From: UBA7867 sp964579205
GTDB lineage: Bacteria > Bacillota > Clostridia > Christensenellales > UBA1242
NCBI GenBank assembly: GCA_964579205.1
Contig: CAZOFH010000008.1
Coordinates: 1 to 43,614 of the forward strand
Reading direction: 5' to 3'
DNA length: 43,614 bases
The notes beneath the pieces were generated by a model. The model was not told the origin of the DNA, did no database searches, and worked only from the letters and a program-made list of their open reading frames with translations. Positions 17,601-24,595 of the stretch are shown piece after piece. Within the stretch, counting starts at the first letter, position 1, and each line of letters starts with the position of its first letter. The translations under genes were made by a program, and so were the position numbers.

Positions 17601-20080
17601 TCTACTACTGTACTGTCGCCAGTGTAAACTACCGCCATACGAGCGACGCTGGCATTAGCGAGAGTCGCAGTCACGATAGCACGCCCGCTTTGGCTGAATT
17701 CTAGCACATTTGCACGAGAAATAGTAGCAATATCATTAGGCTCTACCGATAGTATAAAGGTATTGCCTACATTGCTAGTAGCAGGTGACACTGCGAATTT
17801 GCCAGTCAAATCTACAGTGTCGGCACTAGTATAAATGTACTGTGTCCCCACTACCGCAATATCGGTCGCGGTTTCACGGACAAAAATTGCGATTTGACGA
17901 GTGAGAGTCTCGGTAGCCGTAGCGATATGTACATTGACTATCGCTTCGCCACCGTGCTGAGCCGTCACCATACTGCCCGTTATCGCAATAGCATCACTCG
18001 TGCTATCGAATGTGATATGCTCTTTGCTCGCATTGGCTGGAGAAATAGCCACCTTGCCCCAAAGGTCAAAACTGTTCCCCGCATCGAGTGTCACCTGCCC
18101 AGTCACAGAAGTAGTGGCATCAGGATGTCCTAGGGTGCTCTCTATAGATACAGTCTCGTGCACCGAATCGGCAGACAATTCTACTGTGACTTTGCCCGCA
18201 CACACGAAAATCACCCTATCTTTCTCCACTCTCGCAATAGATGCGTCATTAGCGCCGATTAGGCGAATGTTCGCCGAGGTAAGAGTGGTATTGCTAGGAT
18301 ATAGCAAGTACGAGAATGCGAATTCGCCATATACCGAATAAACTGAGCTATTCGCAAAAGTCTGCTTTGTTTCGCTATCTTGGATAGCCGCTATCTCAAT
18401 ATCGTCAATCCGCTCGACACGCTTGGCAATGTCAATAATTATATTCCTAGCAGCCCCGCCATTCTCGGTAACGGCTACAGTCGCTACACCCTTTTCTATC
18501 AAAGTAACGATGCCGCCGCCCATATGCAAGTATTCGCCACCTGCGACTATGGCAAAGTCAATATCTTGAGCCTCAGCGTCAATGAGAACAAAACTGCAAT
18601 TTGGCTCGGTAGTCAGCGGCAAAGTATAATCTAGTCGGGTAACCGAACCGCAATCTACTGTATCAATTTTGCTATCAATGTAGATAACGACAATCTCATC
18701 ACGCAAGCCGCTATCGGTGTATGTAGTCAATTTTGCCTTGGCATATTTTTGGGCAATCGCCTGACTAGAGAATGTCAACACACCGTCGGCAAAAGTGGCA
18801 ATATTCGGGTCAGAAACCTGATATTTCACCTGCTCGGTAGCATCGCTAGGCGTAGCCAAAACCGCGATATTCGCAGTAGTATCGCGGGTGTAGATTATGT
18901 TATTTCGATCAAAAGCGAGGCTAGATACTTTTCTATTGATTGTGACGAAACACTCCGCTGTCGTGGTAGTGCCTACACCCGTCTCTGCAGTAATAGTAAT
19001 AGTCGCAGAGCCACCGCCGACTGCCACAATCTGACCGTCCACAATCTTGATTACGCTCTCATCACTAGAGGTCAGAGTCACCTTGCTGCTATCAGCATCA
19101 CTAGGCTCAAAACTCCACGCTAGCGGCAAGGCAGCATTCGGATAACTTTCATAATCAAATACCCTCTCATTATGCGGTGCAAAAGCCACACTTTGTACAT
19201 ATCTATATGTCGAGGTGTACGTCTTCTCAATCACGGTATCGCACCCTTCTGCCTTGGCACTAATAGTGACAGTACCCGCGCTCAAAAACTCGATTTTGCC
19301 GTCCTCATCCACTGTCGCAATACTAGGATTGCTAGATGTATATGTAATCTTTTCTTTGGCTTGGGCAGGCTCAAAACTAATCTCAGGGAAAGCAAACACC
19401 GTCCTACCAGACTCTAGCGGCGCCATTTCTGTGGCAGCGATACTCACATTTTGGACGCGCAATTTTACATTCACGTCAAAGGAATATTTTACCGAATCGT
19501 CATTCGCCACAAAAACAGTAATAGTAGCGGTACCGAAACTTTTTGCATCCAACATCCCGCCCTCGCTCACGCTCAATACACTAGGGTCAGACGAGGTAAA
19601 ACGGAACTGCGCATTCTGCGCCTCGACAGGCACGTATTGTGCGCTGAGCGAAATCATCGGGTCACCTACATACATCGTGGTGATAGGGTTATTCACCCAC
19701 ACGCGATGCACCCTATCGCTAGTGACTGTCACTTTGCACGCGGCAATCTTGGTAGAGTTTTCCTTGCTCACTGCGTAAATATAGGTAGTACCCATATCGC
19801 GACTAGTGACTTTCCCTTCACTGTCGACTACCGCGATATCCTCATTATCACTGAGGAAAGTAATTTCCTTGTTGTTGGCAAGTTTGGGATACACGTTGAC
19901 CTGCAGCATTTGAGATACATCAATATCTGTAGGCTTGTCAAGAGTGATTTCTTTGTCTACAAACTCAATGTATTCCACGTACAAATAGGTGGACTGATAT
20001 ACGATAGTTCCACCCAAGAATAACATCCCTAATATGACTAGCGGCATCAAAATTACCGCAAACATCATTGTTTTCTTCAT
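11603..20080 (-). CDS. Giant membrane-anchored protein with about 25 Ig-like (Big_2-type) domains and a beta-helix-like C-terminus
   Basis: 2825 residues, one uninterrupted frame. ATG 20080 has AGGAG 9 bases upstream. Residues about 5-30 are one hydrophobic segment after MKKTM: a signal anchor or uncleaved signal peptide. From about residue 36 to 2400 the same pattern recurs every 80-100 residues: a conserved SxxxxIATV-like strand, DGxVxF, then GxATITV, typical of bacterial Ig-like Big_2 domains (for example SNPSIATVDEDGKIEF, SAGTVTISAKAEG). The last ~330 residues differ: short N-rich strands such as GNGNLINYSHCNNN, VYIKNSLFRTF and KIYLDNVIMFD suggest a right-handed beta-helix. No LPXTG sorting signal is seen. 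Probably an extracellular adhesin or surface fibre. It is the last gene of an operon with an ABC exporter. Confidence 0.9.
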   Translation of the reverse strand: MKKTMMFAVILMPLVILGMLFLGGTIVYQSTYLYVEYIEFVDKEITLDKPTDIDVSQMLQVNVYPKLANNKEITFLSDNEDIAVVDSEGKVTSRDMGTTYIYAVSKENSTKIAACKVTVTSDRVHRVWVNNPITTMYVGDPMISLSAQYVPVEAQNAQFRFTSSDPSVLSVSEGGMLDAKSFGTATITVFVANDDSVKYSFDVNVKLRVQNVSIAATEMAPLESGRTVFAFPEISFEPAQAKEKITYTSSNPSIATVDEDGKIEFLSAGTVTISAKAEGCDTVIEKTYTSTYRYVQSVAFAPHNERVFDYESYPNAALPLAWSFEPSDADSSKVTLTSSDESVIKIVDGQIVAVGGGSATITITAETGVGTTTTAECFVTINRKVSSLAFDRNNIIYTRDTTANIAVLATPSDATEQVKYQVSDPNIATFADGVLTFSSQAIAQKYAKAKLTTYTDSGLRDEIVVIYIDSKIDTVDCGSVTRLDYTLPLTTEPNCSFVLIDAEAQDIDFAIVAGGEYLHMGGGIVTLIEKGVATVAVTENGGAARNIIIDIAKRVERIDDIEIAAIQDSETKQTFANSSVYSVYGEFAFSYLLYPSNTTLTSANIRLIGANDASIARVEKDRVIFVCAGKVTVELSADSVHETVSIESTLGHPDATTSVTGQVTLDAGNSFDLWGKVAISPANASKEHITFDSTSDAIAITGSMVTAQHGGEAIVNVHIATATETLTRQIAIFVRETATDIAVVGTQYIYTSADTVDLTGKFAVSPATSNVGNTFILSVEPNDIATISRANVLEFSQSGRAIVTATLANASVARMAVVYTGDSTVVEGDQSTYRVLTGTTIMIQPTDAVLANATFDTVFGALDSAAVLIDGAKLTVSGSMTVHFGSATYEIVCVERMTAATLAPNSADVDWVGNGEYITGLDAVALTSGVSGVSEEYLVTQFTTDGDATVNAGSDLLFTRAEKVTVTFAAVYASDIIGASGICESASIVVESTFGGITRVAAKTGVTGTQEFVFDNVDASHNTTNIADYITVYPTQLNAADVVEQVDVSVSHPNVACVDGFEVTFLSGGEASISIGVHNARNVGTNAIIDFLVKRSATAISLSGTTLENGMTITVNKSTVMILPKAEPSDANVDNEINWTVKNYTGIATINANSVVFQQAERAIDLEFTMGGRTITVYLQTSTITYEIDIRADRFVVPVSEPFTFIDGSSALGSEDYTVTFSGLGTMSTPTADVYKITQSACGTATVTFGGDTRTVDVFVTANIHSISNVRVRDFTAAGVATEVAAMENQTSLITASKSVEIAYIIPTGFDSSGELIGYTVSTVDECASVAGDVVNFARAGVANITIGISYVDAYAQIRNITYTFSIQSTFGCVTDFAISRTNYTFTLDTMSEADKVLDLPSTLTRIAPQYGIAVAPSVSLSGDNMASVSAGKVIIDTFGNCVATVVWGTKSANVGISVGKYIDEIRFVDASTTVSKIVTHDATYQVVHILVVTGDDRAPTYTGVTYSAIGGCTVSESGLVTFSETDTRCEITVTAIEGGATDTLTIIRVNNGVTIISPSNSGVVIEAGKSYIFDCRDSEEQNDISGSFDGMTVDDLGVITVSSGATGELSINNSSVNVVVTERVSAITFGATAPSDGYVTALGSGADGRAINIPALYAPAISPITARPSVGEYVIAYSVDNANIAHVEGDDLVFTRAGTVTLRFFVDGVEATRTIQSTMGTILSVTIEEEYAGEIVRDYSLGSYTLPEGYYTAFPSDYYATSVTLSSGDDSVFTTENNTIYFVGGGSATLSLNYLSPNGAQSVSKTVRVLHRAAGVNIINNSQQTGYIVTNYAVNTTLPLQYECVATSFGVKLSMHHLVFTSTNTSVATVDSMGLVTVCGSGEANIVVKVVNDYDDAVDATASVKIVNDPSYNVFAVPNGGTGLDFVIDYTDSRQAIIYPMPSRAVADFAFAVTSGNSVSVDAAGQVNILSGGASTVSVSAGDWTQTLTIYIYRVAQISLPATLQNAIDTNTTVVTSYTDYDIGATFGTADAMERKTIEYRSSNTSVATVLGGMITFYTGQEVKITVSVLYNGLSEASRTFSIRSTRGKAESFELYYTQTEVRVGESIQFVVTNVQPLDLVNGTMTARTNNEASHGLSVNGNILTLTGKKAGLGDITIGFGGCDSSTKVTVKVIQLTTGIDFVYNGKVVSAIQTSSKVISLAALARPDDATDRGVTMRLVSGPASLSGDEVVFTAFGTAVIEAKASDCAESGTTKTIEIAYQDITSFILSPNAGQAIVGDDGVVYVKADVNTLELFINAEPAGTLDDEILGNFRVTQGSATVNVASGCVVVPLAKYNEQPIFATTITVGYKELSQTISIYRDGISSVAFVSHDNSVEEKECGLQNIRVIGNYSYYTEKDDETKGKIENFYLMPIKYTAGADVNGIVWSLSNTSIPLELVMPTDKDNQTYVKLTLGNAPFSSLDEVYNDDFSKGEFTLTASNRFRELTKYTFHIVNAVNVWNQAGYVNGGAEIVLQKSLGHDDQKDLIVKGEYSRLDAYAAKTTIYGNGNLINYSHCNNNSTVTQWGYIATTLTNAINLQLQGSNFDKSRDSYHIQLSSPQRIAYCTMFNMFRAVELGGNDTVYIKNSLFRTFAHSTINASNEGARKIYLDNVIMFDVGYRAIECQSADDKVYIKGVFDVYNFQNKDALDSVSDSSFISYANTIITEAKSNNLAVEARNEYWVNVVILATKQSDYLIWTKDPKTKVYHWNGTDYTEDLSGLGLGSVQSDVYGIKAWATKYDHEYIKWGNEYNADGTFNDTYMQSTITKIQRVPQVVATVSTSASQ
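12800..19980 (-). repeat. Protein-level tandem array of diverged Ig-like repeats
   Basis: I count about 25-26 copies by their IATV...DG...GxATI signature. Copies differ strongly in sequence, so this is an old array held at protein level, not a recent DNA expansion. Domains in the middle (for example around 14800-17700) are more diverged than those near the N-terminus and around 13850-14550. Confidence 0.75.
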
Positions 20081-20092
20081 TAAAATTTTCTC

Positions 20093-21694
20093 CTATTCTA
20101 TCCTAGAATACTTTTTGTTTGTAGTGAGCGCAAATATTAGCACGTTTATCACACAATATACAATAGTGATCACCCCAATCGCTAGATAAACGATCGCCTC
20201 TGATAGCAAGAAAGGCACTACGATAGAGATAATCCCCTCCACTGCGCACAATAGCAGCCCAACAATCATCAAAACGGTCGCATTGGTCTGCGTACTATCG
20301 CTATTGCTACCTTTGACATATGGATGACGGACATTGAGGTTTAACCCATTCGCGATAATCCCTATCGAAAATAGCAGCGCATTCATTAACAAAATCAGCC
20401 CCTGCAGCACTGTGATAAAACGCATACTACACAATATCACTACGCTGATAAACAACGCACCAAAAGCGACCAGCAGGTTGAGCAATCCCTTGGATAATAG
20501 TTGCGCTCTATAGTCAATCGGGATGATTTTGGTAATATAAAACTGCTTCCCCTCGCGGCTCACGGCATTCGCCGAGAATGAACAAATCATTATCATAAAC
20601 ACCAGCACGACCAATATCGACACTCCAAAAGCGATATTGCCGCCCATTTGGGCTTCGCCCACTTTTTGGACTAGCCTATTGGTCAAAAAGACCATTACTG
20701 GAGTGATAATAGATATGCCTAAGTAAAAGTATGCATATGTCGGGGTGCGAATGACATCCTTAAATTCCTTTTTGAATATCGCCATCTTGGGTCCATCCCC
20801 TGACATAGCGCTCGCCTTTGAAAATTTGCTCACCAGCCCCTCGAGAGTATTGCGTCTGACACGGGTATATACAGGCTTGATAATCAAGTACCCTAATGCC
20901 CCCAATACCGCGGTAGCACCTAGCCAAATAGCGAGACTCTTGACTAGACTCACGCAGCCGAAAATATTGCCCAACCACGCAAAAATATTCCATTCGCTAT
21001 TGAGTGCCAAGATAAAATTGATCACATACGCCTGTGTGTCGGCATTGATTGTGTTGTGAATATAGTATTCCGCCAAAAAATTGAGTATGTAATTGTACAG
21101 CACAAAACCTGCCGAAATGAGCAACACAAATATAATCAGTTTGACGACATTATGATTCTCTAATACTGACAAAATGTACATCGTCGGTACTACCAATAGC
21201 GTAGCGATAGCAAAAGGCACGAGCGGCGCGAACAGTATCGATAGTAGCGTTTGTGCCACAAAACCTACCGACATCACGCCCCACGACCAGCCAAATAGTA
21301 GCAAAGTAGGCAATATCAACATCGCCGAATAACATAGCAGCTGAATATATACGATGAGCAGCTGAGCGGTAAACATCTCGGACGCACTCATCGGGAATCG
21401 CGCCGTGATATTTAGGTCGGCAGGCTTGAGAAAAAACCTAATTTCTAGCGATACGGCGAGCAAAACTAGCACCACCCCTATCACGGTAAATAGAAATGAT
21501 GAGAATTGCTGCACAGTCACATCTCCAGCCAAATGCCCACCTAGGATATCAAACAAAAATTTGGCTAACAATAGCATAGCTGCCAAGGCTATCACTGTGG
21601 TGATAATAGACATTACCCTGCCTTTTTTATCGGCAGAGGCATCGCGTCTAAACTGCAATTTAAAATGCAACCCCACAAAAGTCAAAATTTTCAT
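20093..21694 (-). CDS. ABC transporter permease (ABC-2-like)
   Basis: 533 residues with about 12 hydrophobic segments in two halves separated by a soluble stretch (about 265-315, VYTRVRRNTLEGLVSKFSKAS and PKMAIFKKEFKDVIRTPTY). This resembles large Firmicutes ABC-2 exporter permeases that pair with one separate ATPase. The ATG overlaps the ATPase stop codon (ATGA, 21691-21694), with GAAGGGG upstream inside the ATPase gene, so the two are translationally coupled. The giant Ig-repeat gene starts 12 bases downstream. The substrate cannot be read from sequence. It may export a molecule needed for the surface protein, or sense and respond to envelope stress. Confidence 0.85.
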   Translation of the reverse strand: MKILTFVGLHFKLQFRRDASADKKGRVMSIITTVIALAAMLLLAKFLFDILGGHLAGDVTVQQFSSFLFTVIGVVLVLLAVSLEIRFFLKPADLNITARFPMSASEMFTAQLLIVYIQLLCYSAMLILPTLLLFGWSWGVMSVGFVAQTLLSILFAPLVPFAIATLLVVPTMYILSVLENHNVVKLIIFVLLISAGFVLYNYILNFLAEYYIHNTINADTQAYVINFILALNSEWNIFAWLGNIFGCVSLVKSLAIWLGATAVLGALGYLIIKPVYTRVRRNTLEGLVSKFSKASAMSGDGPKMAIFKKEFKDVIRTPTYAYFYLGISIITPVMVFLTNRLVQKVGEAQMGGNIAFGVSILVVLVFMIMICSFSANAVSREGKQFYITKIIPIDYRAQLLSKGLLNLLVAFGALFISVVILCSMRFITVLQGLILLMNALLFSIGIIANGLNLNVRHPYVKGSNSDSTQTNATVLMIVGLLLCAVEGIISIVVPFLLSEAIVYLAIGVITIVYCVINVLIFALTTNKKYSRIE

Positions 21695-22428
21695 TTTGCC
21701 CCTTCCACACCTTCCTTTGTAATATCAAAAAACAGTTCTTTTAGGTCAAATTTTGGATCTTTTTGAGCATCTTTTAACTTAAAATACTTGACCAAATGTC
21801 CTTTGTGGATGATGCCTATTGTATCACAAATCTCCTGTACAATGTCGAGATTATGCGAGGAAAACAGCACAGTATTGCCCTTGCGCGCATACTCGCGAAT
21901 ACATTTTTTTACCTCATCGGTAGTCGTAGGGTCGAGACCCATCATAGGCTCATCTAGCACCCACAATTTGGGCTCGTGAATGAGCGAACCAATGAGACAA
22001 ATCTTCTGCTTCATACCGTGTGAATAACTAGAAATTTGGTTGTCAAGATCATTGGCAATGCGGAACAAATCGGCGTAATAATCCAGACGCTCAGCCTTGA
22101 GTTTTTTTGGCACGCTGTATAGCGAACCGATATAATTGACATACTCACGCCCAGTCAATTTGTCATAGACCGAGTGGTCATCAGGGGCATAACCTACGGT
22201 CTGCTTTGCTTTTGCTGGCACCTTTGCTACATCATATCCATTGACGATAATTTGCCCTTGGTCAAATGGCAGGATGCCCACAATACTCTTGATAGTAGTG
22301 GACTTGCCCGCACCGTTGCCACCCAAGAGCCCCAACACCTCGCCATCATCTACGCAAAAACTGATATTTTCGGCAGAAAACTTGGTCGAGCCCTTGTATT
22401 TCTTTGAGAAATTGTTTACTTCTAGCAT
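21691..22428 (-). CDS. ABC transporter ATP-binding protein
   Basis: 245 residues. Walker A GGNGAGKST (36-44), Q-loop region VGYAPDDHSVYDKLTG, signature SYSHGMKQK (a variant of LSGGQ, common in ABC-2 exporters), Walker B LWVLDEPMMGLDP, and H-loop FSSHN. It energises the permease encoded just downstream. First gene of the ATPase-permease-giant protein operon; GAGGGGG precedes the ATG. Family relatives include drug, antimicrobial-peptide and Na+ exporters, so function is only assigned at the level of an exporter. Confidence 0.93.
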   Translation of the reverse strand: MLEVNNFSKKYKGSTKFSAENISFCVDDGEVLGLLGGNGAGKSTTIKSIVGILPFDQGQIIVNGYDVAKVPAKAKQTVGYAPDDHSVYDKLTGREYVNYIGSLYSVPKKLKAERLDYYADLFRIANDLDNQISSYSHGMKQKICLIGSLIHEPKLWVLDEPMMGLDPTTTDEVKKCIREYARKGNTVLFSSHNLDIVQEICDTIGIIHKGHLVKYFKLKDAQKDPKFDLKELFFDITKEGVEGAK

Positions 22429-22470
22429 AAATCCCCCTCAAATTTATTCTGTATTTTTACCTACGATAAT

Positions 22471-22499
22471 ATACTATCATATTACGACCAAAAAATCAA
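22471..22499 (-). promoter_or_regulatory. Promoter of the ABC/giant-protein operon
   Basis: Minus strand: -35 TTGATT (22494-22499), 17 bases, -10 TAGTAT (22471-22476) preceded by TGA (extended -10). It is the only candidate upstream of the ATPase gene with correct spacing. Confidence 0.5.
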
Positions 22500-22515
22500 T
22501 ATTAATTCGACCAAA
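22485..22515 (-). repeat. Direct repeat TTTGGTCG, possible operator
   Basis: Two exact copies of TTTGGTCG on the minus strand (22485-22492 and 22508-22515) have starts 23 bases apart, about two helical turns. Each is followed by an AT-rich TAATAT-GAT stretch. One copy is within the promoter spacer and one just upstream of the -35 box, positions suited to a regulator binding one face of the DNA. No regulator gene is adjacent. Confidence 0.35.
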
Positions 22516-22620
22516 CAATCAAATAATTGCATTTTTTTATAATTTTTTGATAAAAATACGCCCTCAAATCAATTTTGTGAGATTTTACCACAATTTTTGC
22601 CGAAAAAGCCCGCAAAAAAA

Positions 22621-22667
22621 TGTCACAAAAAACAAAAACGGCGCACCCACCTGATAGTGAACGCGCC
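22621..22667 (-). terminator. rpmF terminator
   Basis: Minus strand: GGCGC (22663-22667) ... GCGCC (22640-22644) with additional CAC/GTG pairing inside, then TTTTTGTTTTTT (22628-22639). It lies shortly after the rpmF stop. Confidence 0.7.
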
Positions 22668-22682
22668 TCTTGACTAGCCCAG

Positions 22683-22892
22683 TTAGGCTGCCTTGTTTTC
22701 TTTTTCTTTCCCTTTCTCTAAAACAAGCACTTGTTTACCGTCGTAGTAACCACATTTCTTACATACACGGTGAGCCAATTTTGGCTCGTGACAACGAGGG
22801 CATTCTACGATAGCAGGAGCACTAACTTTCCAGCATGATGCTCTGCGAGAACGCTGTCTTGCCTTAGAGGTCTTTGATTTAGGAACTGCCAT
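22683..22892 (-). CDS. rpmF: 50S ribosomal protein L32
   Basis: 69 residues beginning MAVPKSKTSKARQRSRR, the usual L32 start. It has a four-cysteine zinc ribbon: C31, C34, C44 and C47 (CPRC...CKKC), so this is the zinc-binding form. GGAGG lies 10 bases before the ATG. It is divergent from tmcAL, close to the Bacillus order; the DUF177 gene that often precedes rpmF is absent here. plsX, its common partner downstream, lies 11 kb away. Confidence 0.98.
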   Translation of the reverse strand: MAVPKSKTSKARQRSRRASCWKVSAPAIVECPRCHEPKLAHRVCKKCGYYDGKQVLVLEKGKEKENKAA

Positions 22893-22939
22893 TTAGTTTA
22901 GACCTCCGAATTAATATAAAACTTATATGTACGGATACT

Positions 22940-22968
22940 ATTATATATCATTTGCTCGCAAAAGTCAA
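22940..22968 (-). promoter_or_regulatory. rpmF promoter
   Basis: Minus strand: -35 TTGACT (22963-22968), 17-base spacer, perfect -10 TATAAT (22940-22945). A strong promoter, as expected for a ribosomal protein. Confidence 0.85.
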
Positions 22969-23006
22969 CGCAAAAAGTAAAAATTTTTTGAATTAGTTAA
23001 AATAGT

Positions 23007-23034
23007 TTGATTTAAAGAAAATTTGTGATATACT
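23007..23034 (+). promoter_or_regulatory. tmcAL promoter
   Basis: Plus strand: -35 TTGATT (23007-23012), 16 bases, -10 TATACT (23029-23034) preceded by TGA (extended -10). A second TATAAT at 23040-23045 has no -35 partner. Confidence 0.55.
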
Positions 23035-23063
23035 TTGTCTATAATCTAATTATGAGGTCTAAT

Positions 23064-24332
23064 ATGAAGTTTTGTGCTATTGTCTGTGAATACAATCCTT
23101 TTCACAATGGTCACTATTATCAAATCCAAGAGAGTCTCAAGCAGAGCGGTTGCGACGGCGTGCTATGTATAATGGGCGGTAATTTTAGCCAGCGCGGCGA
23201 GCCTGCCCTGCTCGACAAGTACGTCCGTGCCGAAATGGCTATCGCAGGTGGAGCGGCTGCGGTCGTGCAGATTCCTACTTACTTTTGTACCGCGACGGCA
23301 GAGATTTTTGCGCAGGCTGCTATCAAGATTGCTACCAGTTTTCATAATGTCACCCACATTTCATTCGGTAGCGAATGTGGCGATATTCGGAGCCTGACAG
23401 AACTGGCGAGATTTCTCAACAAAGAGCCCGAGTTTTACAAATCACGCATCCGACGCAATCTAAACGATGGCTACTCTCTAGGCAAAGCCAAGACGCACGC
23501 GCTGCAAGAATGCATCAACGAGGGCTTTGTCAAATTTACCTCACCCGAAATTGTAGAGAAACTCCTAGACTCGCCTAACAACATTTTGGCTGTCGAATAT
23601 ATCCGAGTTTTGCTCAATTCGGGCAGGACGGATATTACCCCGATTACGGTAAAACGCATCGACGATTCAGACAATGATAACACCGTTTCATACGCGCTGA
23701 CCACTGCTACCGCCATTCGCTCTAGCCTATATCATACAAAGAGAATTGCGAATATTAGCAAGTACATTCCTGCCGCCTCATACAAGATTTTTTCTCGCAC
23801 CGTCCGCGCGATCGGGGTGCCTGACAAAGAGATTTGGGGAGACCTCGCCCTGTACCGTTTCCGCACGGGTAGCCCAAATGAACTGCGCCAACACTTTGAC
23901 GTTTGTGAAGGGATAGAAAACAAACTCATCACCTGCGCACGCGAAAATGTCGAATTCTCAAAATTCTTGGAGGCGAGCGTATCACGTAGATTTACCACGG
24001 CGCGCATCCAGCGCATCACCACCGCCTGCCTGCTATCACTCAAGAGCGAATACACCCAGCACATCTATCACATCGACCGTCTCCCATATATCAAACTCCT
24101 CGCAGTCAAGCAAAAGCCCGAGATTTTGGCAAGCCTCAACGAGAGCAACACGGTTTTGGTCTCACGCAAGCAAGATGCGCTTTTAGCTATCAAAGACCCT
24201 TTTGCGCAAATACTAATGTACGCCGAGGACAAGGCAAATAACCTCTTCTCTCTCCTGCTCGACCTAAACAAAGACCAGCAAAAAGCCTACACCACCAGCG
24301 ACATCTACCAAAAACCAATTTTTGTGAAATAA
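23064..24332 (+). CDS. tmcAL: TmcAL, tRNA(Met) cytidine acetate ligase
   Basis: 422 residues from ATG 23064 (GAGGT a few bases upstream). The protein begins MKFCAIVCEYNPFHNGH, whose HNGH (14-17) is the nucleotidyltransferase-type ATP-binding motif of this family (formerly YlbM). MGGNFSQRGEPAL and KYVRAEMA follow, then FGSECGD. In Bacillus TmcAL uses ATP and acetate to acetylate C34 of elongator tRNA-Met. The open frame extends 13 codons upstream, but the family start and ribosome site favour 23064. Transcribed alone, divergent from rpmF, and ended by a clear terminator. Confidence 0.93.
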   Translation: MKFCAIVCEYNPFHNGHYYQIQESLKQSGCDGVLCIMGGNFSQRGEPALLDKYVRAEMAIAGGAAAVVQIPTYFCTATAEIFAQAAIKIATSFHNVTHISFGSECGDIRSLTELARFLNKEPEFYKSRIRRNLNDGYSLGKAKTHALQECINEGFVKFTSPEIVEKLLDSPNNILAVEYIRVLLNSGRTDITPITVKRIDDSDNDNTVSYALTTATAIRSSLYHTKRIANISKYIPAASYKIFSRTVRAIGVPDKEIWGDLALYRFRTGSPNELRQHFDVCEGIENKLITCARENVEFSKFLEASVSRRFTTARIQRITTACLLSLKSEYTQHIYHIDRLPYIKLLAVKQKPEILASLNESNTVLVSRKQDALLAIKDPFAQILMYAEDKANNLFSLLLDLNKDQQKAYTTSDIYQKPIFVK

Positions 24333-24337
24333 AATCG

Positions 24338-24365
24338 AAAAGGCGACCCATTCGGTCGCTTTTTT
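24338..24365 (+). terminator. tmcAL terminator
   Basis: GCGACC (24343-24348) / GGTCGC (24354-24359) stem with 5-base loop and six T residues. The same stem sequence is used in the terminator at 40846, and both are followed by the similar intergenic element described next. Confidence 0.85.
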
Positions 24366-24373
24366 CATCTGTT

Positions 24374-24449
24374 ATTTAGAGGAGTGCTGGGCACCCCGTG
24401 GAATCCAGGAGCGTCAATGGAGCCCCAAAAGCAAAACAACACCAGCACT
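24374..24449 (+). other. Intergenic structured element, copy A
   Basis: After the tmcAL terminator comes ATTTAGA (24374-24380), then a hairpin GG-a-GTGC / GCAC-c-CC (24381-24397), then GTGGAATC (24398-24405). The copy at 40885 has the same flanks and a hairpin at the same place built from different bases. Here AGTGCTGG (24383-24390) can alternatively pair perfectly with CCAGCACT (24442-24449), so two mutually exclusive folds are possible. Strand is uncertain. The rest of this 263-base gap up to the tsaD terminator holds only an AT-rich stretch with weak hairpins (for example ATAGAA 24455 / TTCTAT 24476). No family recognised. Confidence 0.4.
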
Positions 24450-24545
24450 TTCCAATAGAAAAGAAGCTCCCCCTATTCTATTATTTAATAAAATAACACC
24501 ATCCGCCATGGAATATATAAAAAACGCAGTTCTTAACCCAGAAAT

Positions 24546-24580
24546 AAAAAAGCGAGAAACTATTTTAGTTCTTCGCTTTT
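24546..24580 (-). terminator. Terminator of the secA-prfB-GNAT-tsaD run
   Basis: Minus strand: AAAAGCGA (24573-24580) pairs with TCGCTTTT (24547-24554), extended by GAA/TTC across a bulge, with a T-rich end. It lies 15 bases after the tsaD stop codon. Confidence 0.75.
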
Positions 24581-24595
24581 GTTATCCAAAAATAT

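Noticed and set aside
19215..20023. Plus-strand open frames of about 190 codons opposite the giant gene
   Set aside because: Shadows of the repetitive Thr/Val/Ala-rich coding strand; no ribosome site or family.
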